The position numbers and the translations under genes are program-made. A stretch of DNA of 64,000 nucleotides from NCBI RefSeq assembly GCF_024399315.1, contig NZ_CP075170.1:3162001-3226000 (forward strand), read 5' to 3'. Numbering within the stretch: position 1 is the stretch's first letter; each line of letters starts with the position of its first letter. Positions 35,919-42,983 of the stretch are shown here, in pieces. Source of the stretch: Chryseobacterium sp. MA9 (GTDB lineage: Bacteria; Bacteroidota; Bacteroidia; Flavobacteriales; Weeksellaceae). Below the pieces are notes generated by a model, which worked only from the letters and a program-made list of their open reading frames with translations, had not been told where the DNA came from and made no database searches.

Positions 35919-37328
35919 ATGAAAATTGAACAAATATATACGGGCTGTCTGGCTCAGGGTGCCTATTATATTGTATCAGAGAATGAAGCAGTCATTATCG
36001 ATCCTTTAAGAGAAGTAAAACCTTACCTGGATCGTCTGGAAAAAGACAATGTCACTTTAAAATATATCTTTGAAACTCACTTCCATGCTGATTTTGTATC
36101 AGGGCATTTGGATTTAAGCAAGAAAACAGGTGCTCAAATTGTATACGGACCTACTGCTGTTCCGGAATTTGAAGCCATTATTGCTGAAGACAATCAGATT
36201 TTTGAGATCGGAAAAGTAAAAATAAAGGTAATGCATACTCCGGGGCATACGATGGAAAGCAGCACTTATCTTTTAATAGATGAAAATGATGTTGAAACGG
36301 CAATTTTTACAGGTGACACTCTATTTTTAGGAGATGTCGGCAGGCCGGACCTTGCACAGAAGGCAACTAATCTTACTCAGGAAGACCTTGCAGGAATTCT
36401 GTACGACAGCCTTCAGAACAAGATTATGCCATTGGATGACAGCATCACCGTTTATCCTGCTCATGGTGCAGGTTCTGCTTGCGGAAAAAATATGCAGAAG
36501 GAAACGGTAGATATTTTAGGGAACCAAAAGAAAACAAATTATGCACTTAATCAACCAGATAAAGCCTCTTTCGTCAGAGAAGTTCTTGATGGTTTAACAG
36601 CACCACCGAAATATTTCGGCATGAATGTCGCTTTAAATAAAGGCGGATATGAAAGCCTGGATGTTGTGATGGACAAAGGGCTGCAACCTGTGGCACCGGA
36701 AGATTTTGAAGCTCTGGCTGAAGAAACCGGGGCATTAATTCTGGATACAAGAGGAGCTGCGGACTTCCATAAAGGATTTGTTCCCAACTCTATCAATATA
36801 GGATTGAAGGGTGATTTTGCCCCTTGGGTAGGAAACCTTATTGTGGATGTAAAGCATCCTTTATTACTGGTAACAGATGAAGGAACTGAGGAGGAAGTAA
36901 TTACCAGACTAAGCAGAGTAGGTTTTGATAATGTAGTGGGATATCTGAAAGGAAGTTTTGAAGCATGGAAAAATGCTGGTAAGGAAACTGATGAGATTAA
37001 AAGAATTACCCCTGCTGAGTTTGCTGAACAGTTTACAGAAGATGCTAAAGTAATTGATGTAAGAAAACTGACTGAATATTCTGCAGAACACATTGACAAT
37101 GCTTATAATAAGCCTTTGGATACCATCAGTGACTGGGCCCGCACAATAGATGATTCGGAACATTTCTTCCTTCACTGTGCAGGCGGATACAGAAGTATGA
37201 TTGCAGCAAGCATTCTTAACTCACACGGAATCAGAAATTTCACTGAAATAGAAGGTGGTTTTAACGGCATCAAAAAAACAGAAAAATTCCCGACTACTGA
37301 TTTTGTATGCCAATCCAAAACATCTTAA
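35919..37328 (+). CDS. MBL-fold hydrolase with two rhodanese domains (persulfide dioxygenase-like)
   Basis: 469 aa. The N-terminal metallo-beta-lactamase fold of the ETHE1/glyoxalase II type has THFHADFVSGH (HxHxDH), HTPGHT, FTGDTLFLGDVGRPD and YPAHGAGSACG. Two rhodanese domains follow. The first (~255-350) lacks a cysteine in the active loop (LLLVTDEG). The second (~365-460) has the active loop HCAGGYRS. It likely oxidises persulfide sulfur and transfers it. Directly followed by a thioredoxin gene (18-bp gap), which fits sulfur-redox handling. Confidence 0.88.
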   Translation: MKIEQIYTGCLAQGAYYIVSENEAVIIDPLREVKPYLDRLEKDNVTLKYIFETHFHADFVSGHLDLSKKTGAQIVYGPTAVPEFEAIIAEDNQIFEIGKVKIKVMHTPGHTMESSTYLLIDENDVETAIFTGDTLFLGDVGRPDLAQKATNLTQEDLAGILYDSLQNKIMPLDDSITVYPAHGAGSACGKNMQKETVDILGNQKKTNYALNQPDKASFVREVLDGLTAPPKYFGMNVALNKGGYESLDVVMDKGLQPVAPEDFEALAEETGALILDTRGAADFHKGFVPNSINIGLKGDFAPWVGNLIVDVKHPLLLVTDEGTEEEVITRLSRVGFDNVVGYLKGSFEAWKNAGKETDEIKRITPAEFAEQFTEDAKVIDVRKLTEYSAEHIDNAYNKPLDTISDWARTIDDSEHFFLHCAGGYRSMIAASILNSHGIRNFTEIEGGFNGIKKTEKFPTTDFVCQSKTS

Positions 37329-37346
37329 GATCATAAAAACTAAACT

Positions 37347-37646
37347 ATGTCACAAAAATTTCAGGAAATCATTGATTCCGAAAGACCCGTACTGATCGAT
37401 TTTTTCGCAACATGGTGTCAGCCTTGCAAAGTACAGTCTTCAGTATTAAATACGGTAAAGGAAAATATCGGCGAAGAGGCCAGAATCATAAAGGTAGATG
37501 TAGATCAATATCCCGCACTGGCAGCTCAATATGGAGTGCGTGGAGTACCTACACTGGCTATTTTCAAAAAAGGAGAAATGCTATGGAAAGAAAGTGGTGT
37601 TCATGATGTGAATACATTAACGAACCTCTTGCAGCAATATATTTAG
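37347..37646 (+). CDS. trxA: thioredoxin
   Basis: 99-aa thioredoxin. The active site is WCQPC (Cys24, Cys27), a variant of WCGPC with Gln in place of Gly. The cis-Pro loop RGVPTLAIF and KVDVDQYPALAAQYGVR are normal. Cotranscribed with the MBL-rhodanese protein, which it may reduce after sulfur transfer (inference). Closed by a strong terminator. Confidence 0.94.
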   Translation: MSQKFQEIIDSERPVLIDFFATWCQPCKVQSSVLNTVKENIGEEARIIKVDVDQYPALAAQYGVRGVPTLAIFKKGEMLWKESGVHDVNTLTNLLQQYI

Positions 37647-37653
37647 ATAAATA

Positions 37654-37697
37654 AAAAAATAAGGCTGAGATTCATTTGAATTTCAGCCTTATTTTTT
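37654..37697. terminator. bidirectional terminator
   Basis: AAAAAATAAGGCTGA / TCAGCCTTATTTTTT 15-bp stem between convergent trxA and the nitrilase-family gene. Confidence 0.9.
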
Positions 37698-37701
37698 GTC
37701 T

Positions 37702-38454
37702 TTATAATTGAATGGAGAAACGATCCCGGTCATTCAAAAACTGGAAATGTGTTCTAAAGTCTTTCAATTCGTTTATATTCAATTCTGCGGTTACGAGATT
37801 ACCTTGTTTTTGAGAAATTTCTTTTCCGTCTGCAAAAAAGCAATGTGAGCTTTCCTGATAAAACAGGTCATTTCCATCTGTCCCAATTCTGTTTAAGCCA
37901 AATACAAAAGACAAATTTTCAATAGCTCGGGCCTTCAGTAAATGCTCCCATGCTCCTACCCTTTTTTCCGGCCAGTTGGCCACATACAAAACAGCATCAT
38001 AGTCATCATTATTTCTTGCAAAAACAGGAAAACGCAGATCATAACAAACCTGAAGCAGGAAGCGTATTCCTTTATACTCAACGATTACTCTGTCTTTTCC
38101 GGGTGTATACACTTTATCTTCTCCGGAAAAGGAGAACAAGTGTCTTTTATCATAAAAAGATGTTTCACCATCCGGCTTTATAAAGAACATTCTGTTATAA
38201 AAGCTTCCGTTCTGTTCTACCGGCGCACTTCCGCAGAATGCTGCATTTTTCTCTTTTGAGATCTTTTTCAAAAACTCCAGTGATTCATTATTTCTATCCG
38301 AAACTTCGGAAGCATCCATACAGAAGCCTGTTGAAAACATTTCAGGAAGAAGAAACAGATCTGCTTCCACATTCTGAAGCTCATTTTCTATGAGTTTAAA
38401 ATTTTCAGTTTTATTTTTCCAGATGATATCTAAATTAAGCCCTACAACTTTCAT
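37702..38454 (-). CDS. omega-amidase / nitrilase-superfamily hydrolase (YafV-like)
   Basis: 250-aa carbon-nitrogen hydrolase. The catalytic Glu-Lys-Cys triad is visible: LPEMFSTGF (Glu), FYDKRHLFSF (Lys) and LLQVCYDLRFPVFARN (Cys). Length and motif contexts match the YafV/omega-amidase branch, which hydrolyses alpha-ketoglutaramate in metabolite repair. Cytoplasmic; single gene. Confidence 0.88.
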   Translation of the reverse strand: MKVVGLNLDIIWKNKTENFKLIENELQNVEADLFLLPEMFSTGFCMDASEVSDRNNESLEFLKKISKEKNAAFCGSAPVEQNGSFYNRMFFIKPDGETSFYDKRHLFSFSGEDKVYTPGKDRVIVEYKGIRFLLQVCYDLRFPVFARNNDDYDAVLYVANWPEKRVGAWEHLLKARAIENLSFVFGLNRIGTDGNDLFYQESSHCFFADGKEISQKQGNLVTAELNINELKDFRTHFQFLNDRDRFSIQL

Positions 38455-38676
38455 CTTTTATTCTTTTTAAATTATTCTAAATGGGATGTATAAAAATACA
38501 GCTTTTATCATTACAAATAAAGAATTAAACGGCCGAAAAAGTAGTTTTACCCACAAAAATGAGGCTCTATTTCATAATAATTTATTAAAGTCTTTCATTT
38601 TTATAATACAGGCTCTCTTTCGGTTTCATTTTTGATAGAGATATTTTTTATTACTATCCTTAAAAATTTAAAATTT

Positions 38677-39117
38677 ATGAAGAAATTGTTTTTTATGGTG
38701 ACGATTTTCTTTTTTGGGGCTATAGCTAACGCTCAGGCCTGGACAGGAAAGGGAGATCAGAAAGTACAACTGGGGCTGAGTGCCTGGGGATATGGAACCG
38801 GAGTAACGGGAACTTATGACTATGGGCTCAACAAACTTATTTCAGTAGGAGCCGGGATTAATGGCTATTTTGACAATTACAAAAACAATGATAAGGATAA
38901 TCGTGTTTTTGTTTTCGGGAGACTGAACTTTCATTTACAGGAAGCATTGAACCTGCCTTCAAAATGGGATATTTACCCTGGGGTAGACCTTGGAGTACTT
39001 GGAAAAGACTTCGGAGTTGGCGCTCACATCGGAGCCCGTTATTTCTTCACAGAGAAAATAGGGGTATTTGCAGAGGTGGGTAATAATGGCAGCCTTGGTG
39101 TTTCTTTCAATTTATAA
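38677..39117 (+). CDS. small exported beta-barrel-like protein (DUF6646-like)
   Basis: 146 aa from the ATG at 38677, giving signal peptide MKKLFFMVTIFFFGAIANAQ; the longer upstream frame (38632) is not signal-like. The mature part WTGKGDQKVQLGLSAWGYGTGVTGTYDYGLNKLISVGAGINGYFDNY, with later strands ending in GVSFNL, has alternating Gly/aromatic strands of an 8-stranded outer-membrane or periplasmic barrel. I believe it belongs to a family named DUF6646, but this is from memory. Function unknown. Confidence 0.68.
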   Translation: MKKLFFMVTIFFFGAIANAQAWTGKGDQKVQLGLSAWGYGTGVTGTYDYGLNKLISVGAGINGYFDNYKNNDKDNRVFVFGRLNFHLQEALNLPSKWDIYPGVDLGVLGKDFGVGAHIGARYFFTEKIGVFAEVGNNGSLGVSFNL

Positions 39118-39139
39118 TCAAATCGTCTTTAAATATGAC

Positions 39140-39167
39140 AAAGCTTCTCGTTTAGGGGAGCTTTTTT
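39140..39167 (+). terminator. terminator
   Basis: AAAGCTTCTC / GGGGAGCTTT stem (with two G-T pairs) and T-run after the small barrel-protein gene. Confidence 0.75.
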
Positions 39168-39168
39168 A

Positions 39169-39199
39169 TTTGGCATAGTTTTGATAATTGTTACCTTTG
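39169..39199 (+). promoter_or_regulatory. promoter of rseP
   Basis: TTTG (39169-39172), 19-bp spacer, TACCTTTG (39192-39199): a full match to the Bacteroidota -33/-7 consensus, 24 nt before the rseP ATG. Confidence 0.7.
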
Positions 39200-39223
39200 C
39201 AAATTAAAATCTAAAATTTATTA

Positions 39224-40714
39224 ATGGAAATAGCAATCAAACTTTTTCAGTTCATTCTGAGCATCTCTATACTTGTGCTTCTTCATGAGCTTGGGCATTT
39301 TTTACCGGCAATATGGTTCAAGACCAGAGCAGAGAAGTTTTTCCTGTTTTTTGATCCTTACTTCTCCATATTCTCCATGAAGAAAATCAACGGAAAATGG
39401 CAGTACAAATTTTTATCAAAGAACCTGCCGGATTCTGAAGTAATAGAGGTAAACGGAAAGAAGGAAGAAGTTCCTATCGATATATCAAAACTACCGGACA
39501 ACGACTGGAGAAAACATCCTGAACAAACCAAATACGGAATCGGATGGCTTCCTTTCGGAGGATATGTAAAAATTGCAGGAATGGTTGACGAAAGTATGGA
39601 TACCGCCCAAATGAAAAAACCGGCAGAAGCATGGGAATTCAGATCGAAACCAGCTTGGCAGAGGCTTATTATTATGCTGGGAGGGGTTACTGTTAACTTT
39701 TTCCTTGCGTGGTTAATCTACAGCTGCCTGTCTTTCTTCAACGGAGAAACGTATACGGATATTACTAAATTTGGCAACGGTATTGAAGCCACTTCAGCAG
39801 GAAAGAAAATGGGATTCCAGAATGGTGACAAAATCATCAGCGTAGACGGAAAACCTGCAGAGAGACTTGAAAACACCTCAATCAATATTCTTTTAGGAGA
39901 TCATGTTACTGTAAACAGAAACGGCCAGGAAGTTACTTTCCCGGTAAATGCAGATGGTGTAGCAGATGTTCTTAAACAGAGAGAAGCAAAACTTTACATT
40001 ACACCAAGAGTTTCTATGGTTATTGATTCATTGGCAACTCCTTCTTCACAGGCATCTGGTCTTGCAAAAGGAGATAAAATTGTAGGAATCAATGGTAAGA
40101 AAGCAGTATTCTTTGACGAAGTAAGTACTCTTTTAAGTGAAAACAAAGGAAAAACAGTTTCTGTAGACGTTGAAAGAAATGGTGCTTTGCAGACATTACC
40201 AGCAGTTTCTGTTGATAAAAATGGGAAGCTGGGTATCGCAATTGATACAAAAAGCATTGCAAAAGATATTGTAACGAATAAAAAATATTCTTTCGGAGAG
40301 GCCATTCCAAGAGGGTTTACAAGAACTATTGAGGCATTAACTACTCAGGTTAAGCAGTTCAAAATTATGTTCAACTCTAAAGTTCAGGGGTATAAAAATG
40401 TAGGAGGTCCTATTGCAATTGTAAAGAATATGCCTGTAGATAAAGATGCAGACGGAAGCTTTAAAATCAATTGGGTTGCTTTCTGGAGCTTTACAGCAAT
40501 GTTCTCTATTTGGCTGGCATTCCTGAATCTTATTCCTATTCCGGGTCTTGATGGTGGCCACGTTTTATTTACTTTATATGAAATTATTGTAGGAAAACCA
40601 GTTCCTCAGAAAGTGTTGGAAAATGCACAGATGATCGGAGTTATCTTCCTGTTAGGATTGATGTTACTGATCTTTGGAAGCGACATCTTCAAGGTATTTA
40701 CAGGGAAATTATAA
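39224..40714 (+). CDS. rseP: RIP metalloprotease RseP (site-2 protease)
   Basis: 496-aa intramembrane zinc protease that cleaves anti-sigma factors and signal peptides. Zinc motif HELGH at 21-25 in the first membrane helix, two PDZ-type segments (~185-240, ~265-325: SAGKKMGFQNGDKIISVDGK and ASGLAKGDKIVGINGK), and the C-terminal third zinc ligand in IPIPGLDGGH followed by hydrophobic segments. A canonical promoter precedes it. A tRNA-Asn gene follows 80 bp downstream. Confidence 0.95.
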   Translation: MEIAIKLFQFILSISILVLLHELGHFLPAIWFKTRAEKFFLFFDPYFSIFSMKKINGKWQYKFLSKNLPDSEVIEVNGKKEEVPIDISKLPDNDWRKHPEQTKYGIGWLPFGGYVKIAGMVDESMDTAQMKKPAEAWEFRSKPAWQRLIIMLGGVTVNFFLAWLIYSCLSFFNGETYTDITKFGNGIEATSAGKKMGFQNGDKIISVDGKPAERLENTSINILLGDHVTVNRNGQEVTFPVNADGVADVLKQREAKLYITPRVSMVIDSLATPSSQASGLAKGDKIVGINGKKAVFFDEVSTLLSENKGKTVSVDVERNGALQTLPAVSVDKNGKLGIAIDTKSIAKDIVTNKKYSFGEAIPRGFTRTIEALTTQVKQFKIMFNSKVQGYKNVGGPIAIVKNMPVDKDADGSFKINWVAFWSFTAMFSIWLAFLNLIPIPGLDGGHVLFTLYEIIVGKPVPQKVLENAQMIGVIFLLGLMLLIFGSDIFKVFTGKL

Positions 40715-40740
40715 AATTTTTAAAATTTTTCTTAAAAATA

Positions 40741-40772
40741 TTTGTAGGGTATAAATATTCGTCCTATATTTG
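40741..40772 (+). promoter_or_regulatory. promoter of tRNA-Asn (first copy)
   Basis: TTTG (40741-40744), 20-bp spacer, TATATTTG (40765-40772). The same -7 box and 3' flank recur before the second tRNA-Asn. Confidence 0.75.
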
Positions 40773-40794
40773 CACCACTTAAAACAAAGGACAT

Positions 40795-40871
40795 TCCTCC
40801 TTAGCTCAGTTGGTTAGAGCATCTGACTGTTAATCAGAGGGTCGCTGGTTCGAGCCCAGCAGGAGGAGCCA
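40795..40871 (+). tRNA. tRNA-Asn (GTT), island target
   Basis: Complete cloverleaf: acceptor TCCTCCT / AGGAGGA, D-arm GCTC...GAGC, anticodon loop CTGTTAA with GTT at 40829-40831, T-arm with GGTTCGAGCC, discriminator G at 40868. CCA (40869-40871) is present here but not in the second copy, because the last two of these bases come from the integrated element. The 3' part from the anticodon stem on is the attachment site. Confidence 0.96.
40826..40869 (+). repeat. attL of the tRNA-Asn island
   Basis: 44 bp running from the anticodon stem through the end of the tRNA, identical to 52000-52043. The tRNA is left intact at this end, and the copy at the other end is only a tRNA 3' fragment. Confidence 0.9.
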
Positions 40872-40879
40872 CATTATCA

Positions 40880-40915
40880 AAGAGTTACGATATTCAATTA
40901 TTGTAACTCTTTTTA
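40880..40915 (+). terminator. terminator after the tRNA, brought by the island
   Basis: AGAGTTAC / GTAACTCT stem followed by a T-rich run, just inside the island. It replaces the native tRNA terminator displaced to 52044. Confidence 0.7.
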
Positions 40916-40935
40916 TTTGCACAAAATTTGCATAA
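40915..40935 (+). repeat. left-arm direct repeat (integrase arm site candidate)
   Basis: 21-bp sequence of two half-sites, ATTTGCACAA and ATTTGCATAA, identical to 51851-51871 at the other end. A related TTTGCATAA...TTGCACAAA pair follows at about 40972-40992. Confidence 0.65.
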
Positions 40936-41501
40936 AAATTTAGCATTTTTAATATCTTTTTTCATATCCCATTTGCATAATCCTTGCACAAAGTTCAAAA
41001 TTTCAATTTAAAATCTTTAAGCAGTAGACAATCACAAATTTTTAATAAACATCCTAAAAATACTACATAATACTGCCAAAACTCTAACTTATATCAAACA
41101 CAGGTAGAAATAGAACTAAAACCCACAAATAACCACTGATAAAAACAAAAACACCTCCCAAGACCGCACAAAACAAAAAATAACTGTCTGAAAAAGCTGT
41201 ATAGAAGTGAGGGGGTGGTAGAAAAAAACATTTTGACCCATAGGGGGTATTCGATAAGGTAGGGAGAGTTTTTACACCTATAATATATTTTGGTGTAGAA
41301 TTGCTGTAAATTCTACTATAAAGGAACTGATTTGATTTTTCAAACTTTATACGTGGGGCAATTAGGCAGATAAATATTCACCATCTCCTCACCGACTGTA
41401 TTTGATGTTTAAAAAAATTATTGAGGGATGAGGAATCAAACTACCACACACAATTGTAAAAATTCATATATTAGCACCTCAAATTTTATCGAAAAAATAT
41501 A
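40936..41501. other. long non-coding stretch at the left end of the island
   Basis: About 570 bp without a credible gene. Contains further TTGCATAA/TTGCACAA words (integrase-arm-like), a G-rich part (41208-41272, with CCC ATA GGG), a weak ACACC/GGTGT hairpin, and a TAGAATT/AATTCTA hairpin near 41297-41316. Nothing else identifiable; a mobilisation origin is possible but unsupported. Confidence 0.5.
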
Positions 41502-41708
41502 AGCGTTAGCTTTTATTGTGTTTATAGAAATCTGACAGTTTCAAATCGTACTACACAATAAATGGGTAATGCTCATGCCATAGGCGTGGGCTTTCCTATT
41601 TGTGGTACAAGGTTTTGTCAGAACCTCTATAAGCAAATATGGTTAAGTTCCACGCTGTTTGCTTTTATTAACCTTTCACTTTGGGGCTGAGTGATACAAC
41701 AAATCACT
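41502..41708 (+). ncRNA. structured, apparently pseudoknotted leader RNA of unknown class
   Basis: Ends one base before the ATG of the next gene. Perfect or near-perfect helices: P1 AGCGTTA/TAATGCT (41502-41508 with 41567-41573); P2 TTATTGTGT/ACACAATAA (41513-41521 with 41553-41561); hairpin GCTCATGCC ATA GGCGTGGGC (41571-41591); TTATAGA and TCTGACA (41522-41528, 41531-41537) with TGTCAGA and TCTATAA (41616-41622, 41626-41632), which crosses P2; AAGCAAA/TTTGCTT (41631-41637 with 41658-41664) with an inner TGG/CCA; then TCACT/AGTGA (41676-41680 with 41690-41694) competing with AGTGAT/ATCACT (41690-41695 with 41703-41708). I cannot assign it to a known RNA class. Confidence 0.6.
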
Positions 41709-41709
41709 T

Positions 41710-42111
41710 ATGAAAAAAGTATTATTATCAGGAGCAATGGTACTATTAGGTACTTTCTGTTTTTCTCAAAACTATTATTTCTACAATAGACAGGAAAGTA
41801 TAAAATATTCAGACAGCTACGGAAAAACACAATACAAGGTCATTTCAAATGATACTTCAAACTACAAATTTTATTTTGAACTATCGACTGATGGAAAAGG
41901 AACACAGCTTTTCACAGTATATAAAAATAATGAAGAAATGTATTGGGCAGCTGAATTAAAAAAATCAGGATATAAAGAGGTTGCAGGTAAGATTTTTAAA
42001 CAATCTCTATACTACAATACTGCATCTAAAGAAAATATTTATGTATTTATCTCTCAAGATTACAAGAGAATTATTGTTATGTCAAGTGATGGAATAGCTG
42101 AATATTATTAA
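41710..42111 (+). CDS. small secreted protein, island cargo
   Basis: 133 aa with signal peptide MKKVLLSGAMVLLGTFCFSQ. The mature part is Tyr/Lys-rich and beta-like (NYYFYNRQESIKYSD, YKVISNDTSNYKFYFELSTDGKGTQLFTVYKNNEEMYWAAEL). No family recognised. It is the first gene after the structured leader RNA and has a one-base gap to the next gene, so its translation may be controlled by that RNA. Confidence 0.6.
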   Translation: MKKVLLSGAMVLLGTFCFSQNYYFYNRQESIKYSDSYGKTQYKVISNDTSNYKFYFELSTDGKGTQLFTVYKNNEEMYWAAELKKSGYKEVAGKIFKQSLYYNTASKENIYVFISQDYKRIIVMSSDGIAEYY

Positions 42112-42112
42112 G

Positions 42113-42796
42113 ATGGAAAAGAAAACTATTCAGGTAGATAAAAACATACCTAAATCAATAATCATAGGTTTTACATTGGCCTTTTTGACTGTATTTGCAA
42201 TTGAACATTTTAGTACATTTTCATATACTCCAAATCTAAACACACCTAACGTTGATTATAACGGAAAGATTATTTTAAGTGGGACGTATGACCCAACAAC
42301 AACAAAAGTAGCAGTACTGTATCAAACAACACCTTTTGGAACAAAGATAGACCTCCCAACAAATGGGATGATGTGCAGTGAACTCATTATTGAGGGTTCA
42401 GATTTTAAAAGCTACTCTAATAAAGGTTTGTTATTTGCAAAATCTGTATTGAGTGATTATAAGTATCTCCTGCTGTTTTGGTTAGTATATGCCCTAATAA
42501 TACTGTTTTTCAAGAAATACAGATTAAAGGTTTTGGTTCTAATATTACCAACTTTAGGTATCAGTTGTGATAAGACCAAACAAGAGCCAATAACAAACTG
42601 TATAAGACCCATAGACACCACAAAAACCGACTTAAACAACATAAACACAACAACACCTCAAAACACGCTTAAAACAGCCGTAAAACACTCATTTGTAGTC
42701 TTCAAAGTGAAAGATAAATACTTTGGAAAAGAATCTACAATAGTAACAGGAATTTTCAATACTCCCGACCAACTATCAAAAGATGAGGATACATGA
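42113..42796 (+). CDS. membrane protein of unknown function, island cargo
   Basis: 227 aa. One hydrophobic segment near 18-34 (SIIIGFTLAFLTVFAIE) and a second pair near 118-155 (YLLLFWLVYALIILFF, LKVLVLILPTLGISC). The region between is predicted outside and beta-rich, and the C-terminal ~75 residues are Thr/Lys-rich and soluble. No motif recognised. Starts one base after the stop of the preceding secreted-protein gene, so both are likely one transcript. Confidence 0.55.
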   Translation: MEKKTIQVDKNIPKSIIIGFTLAFLTVFAIEHFSTFSYTPNLNTPNVDYNGKIILSGTYDPTTTKVAVLYQTTPFGTKIDLPTNGMMCSELIIEGSDFKSYSNKGLLFAKSVLSDYKYLLLFWLVYALIILFFKKYRLKVLVLILPTLGISCDKTKQEPITNCIRPIDTTKTDLNNINTTTPQNTLKTAVKHSFVVFKVKDKYFGKESTIVTGIFNTPDQLSKDEDT

Positions 42797-42935
42797 TTTT
42801 AGATGATACACAGGTTAAATCCCATACAAAATCTACATCTATATATAATGCGTCAAGTTTTGTCGCTTTGACAGTATATATTTGTATTATCAAACAAAAT
42901 ATGGTTTCCCGTATTAAGTGATTTAATGATTTTTA

Positions 42936-42943
42936 TATCTTTG
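42936..42943 (+). promoter_or_regulatory. -7 box before the toxin-like lipoprotein gene
   Basis: TATCTTTG, a TAnnTTTG match, 40 nt upstream of the ATG at 42984, in a 187-bp A+T-rich gap. No matching -33. Confidence 0.4.
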
Positions 42944-42983
42944 TCGTCTAGAAAACTAAATAACTTTTAATTTTATACAAATA

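Noticed and set aside
41208..41272. G-rich segment with CCC ATA GGG, considered as an origin of transfer
   Set aside because: No relaxase or mobilisation gene in the island and no inverted repeat with a recognisable nick site.
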